Part shown: positions 1 through 6,979 of the stretch, in pieces
Layout of the letters: every line of letters begins with the position of its first letter
Position numbering within the stretch: position 1 is the first letter of the stretch
Translations under genes and position numbers: made by a program
Notes under the pieces: generated by a model
Told to the model about the DNA's origin: nothing
Database searches by the model: none
What the model saw: only the letters and a program-made list of their open reading frames with translations
Assembly: GCA_003520455.1 (NCBI GenBank)
Contig: DOUV01001058.1
Coordinates: forward strand, 1-21,728
Source: Chloroflexota bacterium
GTDB taxonomy: Bacteria > Chloroflexota > Anaerolineae > Ardenticatenales > Ardenticatenaceae
Direction of reading: 5' to 3'
Length of the DNA: 21,728 nt

Positions 1-406
1 CGCGCTGTTGCCCCTTTCCACATGCATCCGACAACCAGCGTGCCCGGAGGGGCACGCCCGGCCGGAGGCCCCCAGCTGCGATTTCCCTGGCCTGACCGGC
101 CAGGACAGGCAACCGCCAGGCTGCCCGCCCGGCTCCGGACAGCGATTGTCAGGTTCAATTGGAAACTTGCAAAAGCGCGCACTACCAACAGGCGCCCCGC
201 CACTCCTCCCAATTCGCCACCAGGATCAGCCCTGATGGCGCAGATTGGCGCTATTTAAGATATAGGGTAGAATGCTATCCTCTGGCCGATCTGCCGGAGT
301 ACTATCTCCTTTTTACCGCGCGTCTTACTCAACTTCCGTCACAACGTACTCATCACCCAGTCTAAAAGCGTCACCCGCCGCTATAGAGACGAGCGAGGAC
401 AGAGTC
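1..406. other. Non-coding 5' region with two hairpins
   Basis: I see no convincing gene here; the short open frames overlap each other and do not look like protein families. Two perfect hairpins are visible: 38-57 has an 8-bp stem (GCGTGCCC/GGGCACGC) with a GGAG loop, and 86-104 has a 7-bp stem (CCTGGCC/GGCCAGG) with a 5-nt loop. Neither is followed by a T-tract, so they are not canonical intrinsic terminators. The right part holds the candidate promoter of the three-gene operon. Confidence 0.5.
245..273 (+). promoter_or_regulatory. Candidate sigma-70-type promoter for the DUF3467/HicB/HicA-like operon
   Basis: TTGGCG at 245-250 is followed by exactly 17 bp and then TAGAAT at 268-273, which matches five of six positions of the -10 consensus. 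The -35 box is weak (only TTG conserved). The predicted transcript would start near 280 and leave a leader of about 127 nt before the ATG at 407. It lies in an AT-richer patch just ahead of the operon. This is inference from consensus only. Confidence 0.4.
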
Positions 407-721
407 ATGGAAGACCGAGCCCCTCCCGTTGGATGGAGTGCCCCCATCGAATGGCACGTTTCAGAGCATGTCATCAGCCGATACGCGACGAATCTGGTTG
501 TGCAACACACTCAGAACGAGTTCATTATCTCATTCTTTGAGGTCCGACCACCCCTCGTGCTTGGCACGCCCGAAGAAGTCCGGGAGCAACTCAACCAGAT
601 GAAATCGGTTCGAGCCGAGTGCGTTGGCCGAATCATCGTAGCTGCGGAGAAGATGCCCGACTTTGTCCGAGTGTTGCAGGTAAACTTAGAAACCTACCTC
701 TCGAGAAGAGCCGAGGAATGA
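407..721 (+). CDS. DUF3467-type small protein
   Basis: This encodes 104 residues and resembles the DUF3467 family, whose molecular role is unknown. The family pattern is visible: a Y-A-T-N-L-V-V-Q-H-T segment near residues 25-34, then EFIISFFEVRPP (about 37-48), and a C-terminal helix with RIIVAAEKMPDFVRVLQVNL. In the family these parts make a small beta-sheet followed by helices. I chose the ATG at 407 because homology begins just after it and GAGGAC lies a short distance upstream; the open frame runs back to 272, but that extension is compositionally different and overlaps the promoter. The gene is followed after 4 nt by the HicB-like gene and is surely co-transcribed with it. Family assignment is from memory of the pattern and not from a search. 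Confidence 0.72.
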   Translation: MEDRAPPVGWSAPIEWHVSEHVISRYATNLVVQHTQNEFIISFFEVRPPLVLGTPEEVREQLNQMKSVRAECVGRIIVAAEKMPDFVRVLQVNLETYLSRRAEE

Positions 722-725
722 GATC

Positions 726-1139
726 ATGGACGTTGCAGTTCTATACGAGTCTACAACAGCTGCAGATATGTTATCGGCGGAAATCTGGCTGCCTCGAAAC
801 CCCAGATGGGCGGAACAAGTCTCGTCCCCTGCGCCCTGGCCTGAGTCAGAACTGTCGGTAAGTCAAACTGTTTTGCTCCCAGGGCCCATTGCTCCTGGAT
901 GGAATCTCGTCCAACTACTCGCGGTTGCGCTGGAGCAGGACGACGACGGATATTATATTGCCAGCGACGATCTTTTCGTGGTATACGGCGAGGGCGAGAC
1001 ACAAACCGACGCCCTGCAGGATTACATAGTGAGTCTAGTCGAGTATTATCAGCTCCTGGCCGCAGAGGCTGCCTCAGACAATCCGCCTGTGCTGGCTCAG
1101 TTTCACCATCTTCGGCGCTATCTTCGCCCCATCAGGTAA
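726..1139 (+). CDS. HicB-like protein (putative antitoxin-like partner)
   Basis: This encodes 137 residues. The central block (about residues 65-112: VALEQDDDGYYIASDD, then GEGETQTDALQDYIVSLVEYY) has the shape of the HicB fold: a strand pair ending in DGYY, a hydrophobic strand, then a G-x-T-xx-A-L-xx-Y helix. The N-terminal 60 residues are unlike classical HicB, and I see no C-terminal DNA-binding domain (neither helix-turn-helix nor ribbon-helix-helix), so autoregulation as in HicAB is not evident. GAGG stands about 9 nt before the ATG. The gene lies between a DUF3467 gene (4 nt away) and a HicA-like gene (11 nt away). In HicAB systems the HicB partner neutralises the RNA-binding HicA toxin; whether this divergent pair does so is inference. 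Confidence 0.6.
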   Translation: MDVAVLYESTTAADMLSAEIWLPRNPRWAEQVSSPAPWPESELSVSQTVLLPGPIAPGWNLVQLLAVALEQDDDGYYIASDDLFVVYGEGETQTDALQDYIVSLVEYYQLLAAEAASDNPPVLAQFHHLRRYLRPIR

Positions 1140-1150
1140 TTCGCTCTTCC

Positions 1151-1453
1151 ATGCCACTCCGACTTGACGAAATCGAGACTCTACTTCAGACCAAGTACGG
1201 CTTTACCCCATCTGAACACCATGAGAGTGGTCATCGCTGGTATGAATTACGGTTGCCCGGACTACCTGCTATTAAGACGAGGTTATCACGGAACCGGCGC
1301 GAGATTGGAGATAGATTGTTCAGCGCCATGGCCCGGCAGCTTCGTGTGCGAGCGCCGTATTTTCGGGAGATGATGGCTTGCGGGCGCAGCCGTGATGAGT
1401 ACTATCAAAAGGTTCGGGAGGATCCATATCCTCCTTGGCCTTTCCTGTTCTAA
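1151..1453 (+). CDS. HicA-like small protein (putative toxin-like partner)
   Basis: This encodes 100 residues. HicA toxins are small double-stranded-RNA-binding-fold proteins with a GFxxxxxxGSHxxY segment. Here I read YGFTPSEHHESGHRWYELRL at residues 17-36, with His33-type placement in S-G-H-R-W-Y, then a strand and an REIGDRLFSAMARQLRV helix, as in HicA-like proteins. The C-terminal tail (CGRSRDEYYQKV) extends beyond the minimal HicA length of about 60-80 residues. The ATG at 1151 has no strong Shine-Dalgarno sequence, so translation may be coupled to the upstream gene, which ends 11 nt before. A strong terminator follows directly, so this is the last gene of the operon. The catalytic His is inferred by pattern, and toxicity is unproven. 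Confidence 0.58.
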   Translation: MPLRLDEIETLLQTKYGFTPSEHHESGHRWYELRLPGLPAIKTRLSRNRREIGDRLFSAMARQLRVRAPYFREMMACGRSRDEYYQKVREDPYPPWPFLF

Positions 1454-1458
1454 CTTAC

Positions 1459-1488
1459 AGCCCCTGGCCTCCGCCAGGGGCTTTCTTT
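1459..1488 (+). terminator. Intrinsic terminator of the three-gene operon
   Basis: A perfect 10-bp stem (AGCCCCTGGC/GCCAGGGGCT) with a CTCC loop is followed by TTCTTT. It begins 6 nt after the stop codon of the HicA-like gene and stands between convergent genes. Confidence 0.85.
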
Positions 1489-1599
1489 CCCCTAACCTTG
1501 CCCTAAATCTATGAGCGCAGCCGACCGCCACGCGGGGTCCACGCAGGCTTGGGGTCACACCCTTCCCTACCGCGGCCGGCATCGGCGGCAGTAGCACCC

Positions 1600-4500
1600 C
1601 TATCCATAGGCTCTGCTTCCGGGGGTCCACCAACCGGCCACGTCCTGGACTGCCTCAAGCATCTGCCAGAGCGTCTCGCCGCCGTCGATCGTTGCCAGGC
1701 AGGTCGCTGTGCGCCGGAGGACCTCGAACAGGCGGCGACTGCCCGCCGGCTGGGCTGTGACCACGGCCGTTCGCCAGACCTCCCAGCCTTGTACTGTGGC
1801 GCCTACTTGAATCAAGGCGCCGGCGATCTGGCTCAACCCGCTCGCCCTCGCACCCTCATCCGCGATCGTGGCGGCTGCTTCGGATAGACGGTTCAGTCCA
1901 TCTGGATCTCTGGCCTGGATCAAAGCCTCGGCCATGCCGCCCAGTACGTGGGCTCTGTCCTCGTCCTTTTTCAATGCTTCTGCCGCGACGAGCGCCTGGC
2001 CAACGCCTTCCGCCCGAAGCAGGGCCCAGCCGGTTAGCCTCAGACCCGCTTCACGCGGGGCCGGCCATAAGGGGACGCTCGAGTCTTTCGCGTATCCGGC
2101 CAGCGCCTGCCTGGCAATCGTTGCGGCCCGTGCGCCTTCGCCGGCGTGGACCAACGCGGCTGCCACCCGACTCAGCGCCAGCGCTTTGCCGACCAGGATG
2201 CCTTGCCCCTCAAGCAGGGCCGGTGGGATGTTCTCTGCCGCAGCGATCGCTTCGTCGGCAGTCTTGACGGCAATCTCCACCTGGCCTGCTCGAGCGAGGG
2301 CAAGGGCGAGCCCGGCCAGCGCCCGGGCCCGATCCGCCGGCGAGAGTGCCCGGGCGTCCGCTACAACCTGGTCGAATCCCTCAGCGCACTCTGCCTGGAT
2401 CATGCTCCCCGCGATATCGCCGAGCTTCTCTGCTTTCACGAGTGGATTCTCAAGTCGCCGCGTTACCACGAGCAGCTGGCGAGCCTCGGCGGCTGCGCTC
2501 TCCTTCGCCCCAACTTCGACGAGCGCGTGCACCAGCCCGACGAGCGCATCGACCACCGGGATATCCCTTCTTTTCATCGCCACCGATGCCTGGGGGAGAC
2601 CGTCGGCGGCCATCTCCGTGAAAAGGCGGTGCCAGTATTCCGTGATCGTGCGTGCCAGGCTGAGCGCCTGATCGATCTGCCCGGAGGAGACCAGGGCCGG
2701 CAGCAGGCCACGAACCGCATCGGCTCGGGTGGACTCCGCCACGCTCGTGCTCACCAGGGCCAGCGCCTGGCCGGTTCTACCAGCTTCGACGAGGGCGGGC
2801 AGGACGCCGCCGAGCGCGTCCGCTCGCGACCAGTCGTCCTGAATCATCCCGACGACGGCCACCCCCCGGTCAATCTGCCCAACGTGAGCGAAGGTGCGAG
2901 CCAGCGCACTCAGGACGCCGGCGTCCATCTCGAATACTTCCACGACGGCGACTGCGCTTGTGGCGAGCTCAGCTGCCCGATCCTTCTCCCCCACAGAGGC
3001 GAGCGCCTGCGCCACGTCACTCAGGAGGGATGCCCGTTGTTTCAGATTCATCGAGCGAGATTCTGCCAGGGTGAGGGCGCTCTCGACCAGGCGCACTACG
3101 CGCGCCTGGTCCCCCAGCCGAGCGAGCACCGGTGCGACCAGGGCCAGCGCATCCACGGCGTGAGGAAGATCGCCCGCGAGATGGCTATCCACCATCTCGA
3201 GGACGTGCGCCGCCACCCTGGCCGCTTGCTCGCGATCCCCGAGGTACGCCAGAGCGTGGGCGACATTGCTCAATGCGGGCGCCTTCGATTCCGGGTATCG
3301 CCAGCCGGCGGCTTCCATCACCGCGGTTGTGACTGCCACCAACCGGGCCGCCACCGTGTTCTCTCCCGAGCGGGCCAGGGCCAGCGCCGCATGGCTGAGC
3401 GTGTTGGCCCTGAGCTCAGGCAGTGTATCCTCGAAATGGGCCGAGAGATCCAGGAGGTCTGTCGCTGCCGTCACAGCCAACTCAATCTCACCCAGGTCCG
3501 CCAGCACCGCGACGACCCGGGCCAGGTCGGCGAGTGCGGCCGCCGGGGCACCGGCCGCTTTGGCGTGTTCGACTTCAGCCATATCTCCAGCCAGCGCGAG
3601 GGTCCAGGCGGCGGTGTATACGGATATCCCCTCGCCCGACGCCAGGGCTCGTCGGGCAGTTCGTACCGCGCCGTCAAGGTTCCCGATCCTGGCGAACGCC
3701 AGCGCCGCCCAACCCAGGGCGCTCGCCGTATCAATCTCATCCCCCGATGCTTCGGCCAGTGCGCCGATCTGTTCGACAAGGTCGCCGGCCTCCTGAAACT
3801 CGCCTCGATCCACGAGAGCCGCACAGATGAGGCTATAGGCGGTGATTCGCTTCGCCGCATCTTTGATCAAGGCCGCATACCCTCGGGCGCTCGCCGCTTG
3901 CCCGACGAGAGTCAGCGTGTACAAGGCTGAGAGTGGGATGTCGGTTGCCGATTCGTGCAGGGTGGCATCCACCAGGCAGTGGCGGACCAGTTGCACCATG
4001 TCCTCCGGGGATGGGCTCGCGGCGGCGACGTCGATCGCCAGGGCGACGTCCGCTGCAAACGCCCGATAGGAGTGGGTTCGAATGAATTTCTCGCGCATAA
4101 ACGGTTGGCAGATCAGCCCGTGTACCTCTCGCCGGAACGAAGGGTCATCTCGCAGGGCGACCAGATGGCCGGCGAGGTAGAGCAGGCCGTACTCGTCGAC
4201 CTGGTGCCAGTCGACCCGGTCCCAGGTTGGGGCCGTCCCGCGATACGCGAGAACGATCTGGCGGTGCCAGCGGCTCGGATCCACGGAGAGATCGCTCGTC
4301 TCAGAGTGCGTGGCGGTCTTGGGAGCGGTCAGGAACTCGGCGACCGTGGTGTGGTACAGACGGTAGCAGCCGTCCACGCGCTCCAGGAACTGCTGCAGGC
4401 GGTCGATGGCCTCGACGAGATCCTCCCGCGCGGCGGCGATGCCGCCCAACCGCCGGAGCTGGGAGAGCGATAGGGGCGCAAAGGCCACTGCCAGGAGCCC

Positions 4501-5697
4501 GAGGATAGGGGCGTACACGGCCGGCCACGCGAGACGGAAGTGCATGGCGCCGGTTTCCGGATCCTCAACCTCGACGCTCTGCTGCGCCACGCCACTCTTG
4601 ATCTGGTGCAGGAAGAAGGCGTAGAGTCCCTCGATCTCGTCGGGGAGATCACGCAGCGCCAGCAGTTGCTGTAACGCCTGATGGTCTCTCCTGGCGACGG
4701 CCTGGTCGACGCCGCGGGCCAGGGCGTCCAGGTAGCCGATGTTGCCACCGGCTTTCTCCACGGCCCGGCCGGCGAATTCCGGAACGTTCATCTCGAGCTG
4801 GGCCAACCCGGCGGCGACCGCCTCCTCGCTCACGAGCCGTTGGACATAGACTCGGGTATCCTCACGAACACGGTGATCACCGGCGCCGACCGTGAGCGTT
4901 TGAAGGGACGGCGCCTGTTTCTCGCGGAAGGTGCTCAGGGCGACGTCGGGGGGCCGGGAGGTCAGGACGAAGCGCACGTTTTCGGGAAGCGCCGGGCAAC
5001 CAGTCAGCCAGGTCAGGATGTTCTCTGGGGTATTGTGATAGCGGATCTCGTCCAAGGCGTCGACCAGGATCACAAGCTGCTGCGTGCCACACCGCTGCAG
5101 CAAGGCACGGGCTGGATCAAAGAGAGCCATTTGCTGGAGCGAGCTTATCTCCAGCCGGCCGGGGTCGACCACCAGCTCCTCGATCCGGAGGCCCACGACG
5201 CTGCCGTGGGTGCGCTCGACGCGTTGTTGAATGCGCAGGACGTTCTGGACATTCTGATAGAAGGGGGAAGCCAGGACCCTCTTCACCTCGGCGCCGACGA
5301 CCGTGCCCGGCTCAGCGACGGTGCCGACGCGCTGTTCGATCGTGAGCCGGATCTGCTCCTGGGAAAAGCATTCGGGATGGAGGGCGGCAAGCTGGTAGCC
5401 AAGGCGAAGCAGGAAGGAGTGAGCACCGACGCCGGCCAGCGGGGTGCGCTGGTCGCGCCGGATGAAGTAACGGAGCCACTCGGGGTGGTCGTGGGCGAGC
5501 TGGGCGATGAACGTGCTTTTGCCGGCGCCGGGTTCGGCGATGAGGAGCACGAAGCGACAGTTTGGGATGCGCAGGCGGGCCTCGAGGTCGGCGGTAAGCC
5601 AGTCGCGCCGGAGGAAGCGGGGATTGGCGAGGTACCCATCAACCACGGAGCGGAAGAACAGGTCGTCCGGTGAGACGCGGCCTTCGTCTTCGGTCAT
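1600..5697 (-). CDS. Large STAND (NACHT-type) ATPase with C-terminal helical repeats
   Basis: This encodes 1365 residues. The nucleotide-binding core lies near the N-terminus: a P-loop AEPGAGKST at residues 54-62, a Walker B with the NACHT-like double acid VILVDALDE at 209-217, and FVLTSRP at 243-249 as the following sensor strand. A winged-helix-like region (around 375-470) links to about 800 residues of Ala/Leu-rich repeats of roughly 33-40 residues such as ALGGVLPALVEAGRTGQALA, which resemble TPR or related helical solenoids. STAND proteins use such solenoids to sense a ligand and oligomerise on binding it. Only about 30 residues precede the ATPase, so there is no N-terminal effector domain. 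The ATG at 5697 overlaps the stop of a decayed upstream frame (ATGA). The protein is cytoplasmic, with no signal or membrane segments. Its role (defence, signalling or regulation) cannot be told. It is convergent to the HicA-like operon. Confidence 0.85.
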   Translation of the reverse strand: MTEDEGRVSPDDLFFRSVVDGYLANPRFLRRDWLTADLEARLRIPNCRFVLLIAEPGAGKSTFIAQLAHDHPEWLRYFIRRDQRTPLAGVGAHSFLLRLGYQLAALHPECFSQEQIRLTIEQRVGTVAEPGTVVGAEVKRVLASPFYQNVQNVLRIQQRVERTHGSVVGLRIEELVVDPGRLEISSLQQMALFDPARALLQRCGTQQLVILVDALDEIRYHNTPENILTWLTGCPALPENVRFVLTSRPPDVALSTFREKQAPSLQTLTVGAGDHRVREDTRVYVQRLVSEEAVAAGLAQLEMNVPEFAGRAVEKAGGNIGYLDALARGVDQAVARRDHQALQQLLALRDLPDEIEGLYAFFLHQIKSGVAQQSVEVEDPETGAMHFRLAWPAVYAPILGLLAVAFAPLSLSQLRRLGGIAAAREDLVEAIDRLQQFLERVDGCYRLYHTTVAEFLTAPKTATHSETSDLSVDPSRWHRQIVLAYRGTAPTWDRVDWHQVDEYGLLYLAGHLVALRDDPSFRREVHGLICQPFMREKFIRTHSYRAFAADVALAIDVAAASPSPEDMVQLVRHCLVDATLHESATDIPLSALYTLTLVGQAASARGYAALIKDAAKRITAYSLICAALVDRGEFQEAGDLVEQIGALAEASGDEIDTASALGWAALAFARIGNLDGAVRTARRALASGEGISVYTAAWTLALAGDMAEVEHAKAAGAPAAALADLARVVAVLADLGEIELAVTAATDLLDLSAHFEDTLPELRANTLSHAALALARSGENTVAARLVAVTTAVMEAAGWRYPESKAPALSNVAHALAYLGDREQAARVAAHVLEMVDSHLAGDLPHAVDALALVAPVLARLGDQARVVRLVESALTLAESRSMNLKQRASLLSDVAQALASVGEKDRAAELATSAVAVVEVFEMDAGVLSALARTFAHVGQIDRGVAVVGMIQDDWSRADALGGVLPALVEAGRTGQALALVSTSVAESTRADAVRGLLPALVSSGQIDQALSLARTITEYWHRLFTEMAADGLPQASVAMKRRDIPVVDALVGLVHALVEVGAKESAAAEARQLLVVTRRLENPLVKAEKLGDIAGSMIQAECAEGFDQVVADARALSPADRARALAGLALALARAGQVEIAVKTADEAIAAAENIPPALLEGQGILVGKALALSRVAAALVHAGEGARAATIARQALAGYAKDSSVPLWPAPREAGLRLTGWALLRAEGVGQALVAAEALKKDEDRAHVLGGMAEALIQARDPDGLNRLSEAAATIADEGARASGLSQIAGALIQVGATVQGWEVWRTAVVTAQPAGSRRLFEVLRRTATCLATIDGGETLWQMLEAVQDVAGWWTPGSRAYG

Positions 5698-6077
5698 GGC
5701 TCATCCCATCCCTGCAGGCGCAAGCAGCAGACGCTGCGAACTTCGATTCGCTCGGGGGTGTTTGTCGCGGGCTCGTTGATACCGGCGGGGATCACGACGG
5801 TGATCCAGTCCCCGTCGCCAACGACCTGGTTGCCAACGCGCACGCGCCTGACGGCCAGTACGTCGTGCTAGCACTGCTTGCTCCCCTCGGCGCCGGCGTC
5901 CAGTACTCAGGGAACAACACGCCGCCACGCGCTGGCACAAGCAACGACCAGCCGCCGCTGAGCGGAGGCCAGACCAGTAGCGGCGTTCGTGCCTATGATA
6001 CCGGGGGCGGCCGATGAAAACAAGGGGATTCCGCGAATCGTGAATGGAGGCCTTCCTATTTGTGTGCGAACAGTGGC
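5694..6077 (-). pseudogene. Decayed gene upstream of, and overlapping, the STAND ATPase
   Basis: One minus-strand frame reads as protein-like sequence for 128 codons but is interrupted by TGA at 5909-5907 and TAG at 5870-5868. The last part (57 codons after the TAG) contains VVGDGDWITVVIPAGINEPA and ends ...LRLQGWDEP followed by TGA, whose bases overlap the ATPase start as ATGA, a typical translational-coupling junction. The upstream part contains IRGIPLFSSAAPGIIGTNAA. I do not recognise the family. A short product from the GTG at 5843 (49 residues) is conceivable. The interpretation as a remnant of an operon partner of the ATPase rests on reading frame and the junction only. Confidence 0.42.
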
Positions 6078-6099
6078 TCAGGCGGCGAAGGATTGGGGA

Positions 6100-6240
6100 T
6101 TACAATAGATTGTCTCTGTCAGAAATGAAGGGATCGGGGGAAGCGAACCAGTCGCGCTCGTTGAGGTAGATCGCCGTGAGGCCCGTGCCGCCGAGGCCGG
6201 CGGTGCCAGCGGGAAAGGCGATCAAGAGCCCCAGGCGAGG
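6100..6240 (-). pseudogene. C-terminal gene fragment of unknown family
   Basis: A minus-strand frame of about 46 codons ends in TAA at 6102-6100 and reads like the end of a real protein: LLIAFPAGTAGLGG, then LTAIYLNERDWFASPDPF and SDRDNLL. Upstream it runs into the GC-rich repeat block, so the rest of the gene is missing. It lies 20 nt before the other decayed frame and in a different phase from it. No start codon or ribosome site is seen. I cannot name the family. Confidence 0.35.
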
Positions 6241-6300
6241 GGGCCCAAAAATTCGGTGCTTTGGATAGCTCCGTCCATGCCGGTTACGGTGGGTGTACGC

Positions 6301-6432
6301 AGGGGTTGGCGGGGGGCGGCCCCCTCCCCAGCCCCTCCCCGACGCGGGGCGGGGAGCCAGCCGAGGACCAGCCGGCCGCGCGGCCCTCCGCCTCCCCCTT
6401 CCCTGTGAGGGAAGGGGGCCGGGGGGTTAGGT
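6301..6432. repeat. GC-rich inverted-repeat block (dispersed intergenic repeat type)
   Basis: The block is made of C- and G-runs. It contains a perfect 11-bp hairpin at 6394-6418 (CCCCCTTCCCT, GTG loop, AGGGAAGGGGG), the palindrome GGCCGCGCGGCC at 6374-6385, and CTCCCC/GGGGAG arms around 6335-6357. Read on the minus strand it begins CCTAACCCCCCGGCCCCC, a form I associate with repeats scattered between genes in Chloroflexota and other GC-rich genomes. Apparent open frames across it (proline/glycine-rich on both strands) are by-products. It separates the decayed minus-strand genes from the catabolic cluster. Confidence 0.6.
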
Positions 6433-6490
6433 TCTGCTGGCGCCGCCACCTGCCTGACACCTCGTGCGCACACCCGTTACGGTAAGAGGG

Positions 6491-6519
6491 TTGACAAAAG
6501 TATAATAGTATAATAAAGT
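6491..6519 (+). promoter_or_regulatory. Promoter with putative GntR operator at the head of the catabolic cluster
   Basis: A perfect -35 box TTGACA (6491-6496) is followed by 17 bp and TAAAGT (6514-6519). The spacer contains AGTATAATA, and GTATAATA is repeated in tandem at 6500-6507 and 6508-6515. The promoter of the gntR gene at the far end of the cluster has the same -35, the same spacing and the same AGTATAATA at the same spacer position, and both are preceded by GG. The predicted start is near 6526. A repressor bound inside the spacer would block RNA polymerase. That the GntR protein binds here is inference from the match. Confidence 0.6.
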
Positions 6520-6979
6520 AATGAACGCCTAACCTCTCCTCCCATCAACGAGACTTCCAGCCCTCACAGTTGTTGAGCGTCCAGGTAGCCTATCGAGGTT
6601 TGCGAGACCGGTTTCACAGTGAGAGTGCCTTGAATTGATCGGCTTTCCCACCCTGAGCGGCGCCTGAATCGTCCTTCCACGATAATATCAGTGCACCATC
6701 CTTGCCTCGGGTCGGCGCTTCTGATATGCCGGCCAAAGAGAACGGCAACTCACCAACGCCTTGTTCATCCGGACTGAAGCGTGAAGGCGAGGTAAATCCC
6801 GGTAGTTTCCATCAGCCAATGCTTGTCTGGAGCGACGTTATGGGACCAATCGAGAACCTGTTCGGCACCCAGAAGCTCAGGATGATGTGTTTATGTTTCT
6901 GTACAAGTGGCGCGTAGGCGCCACTTGTACAGAAAGTCAGATACGCCATCAAGCTCAGTGATTTGGGGGAGAACACGGA
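6520..6979 (+). other. Long leader region without a recognised gene
   Basis: About 450 nt separate the predicted transcription start (near 6526) from the first cluster gene. I find no protein family here. Possible short frames (for example from 6702, ending in the loop of the palindrome at 6914-6917) look random. The notable structure is the perfect inverted repeat at 6896-6935. The stretch could be an untranslated leader with regulatory structure, or a relic of an insertion. Confidence 0.4.
6896..6935. repeat. Perfect 18-bp inverted repeat with 4-nt loop
   Basis: The arms TTTCTGTACAAGTGGCGC (6896-6913) and GCGCCACTTGTACAGAAA (6918-6935) are exactly complementary around GTAG. It lies 45 bp before the TTG start of the first cluster gene. 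There is no T-tract after it in either direction, so a canonical terminator is unlikely. It could be an RNA hairpin, an operator for a dimeric regulator, or the hairpin end of a mobile element. Confidence 0.85.

Noticed and set aside
2146..3930. 594-codon plus-strand open frame inside the STAND gene
   Set aside because: It is antisense to an ATPase with clear motifs, is rich in Arg, Gly, His and Gln without any domain, and is explained by the GC-rich repeats of the opposite strand.
4681..5673. 330-codon plus-strand open frame opposite the ATPase core
   Set aside because: It mirrors the Walker motifs region codon by codon, has no recognisable family and no ribosome site.
5670..6017. 115-codon plus-strand frame at the ATPase start
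   Set aside because: It overlaps the ATPase N-terminus and the minus-strand remnant in antisense; the minus-strand reading ends in a sensible ATGA junction, while this one has no ribosome site or family.
6222..6473. Proline/glycine-rich open frames on both strands
   Set aside because: They are translations of the GC-rich inverted-repeat block.
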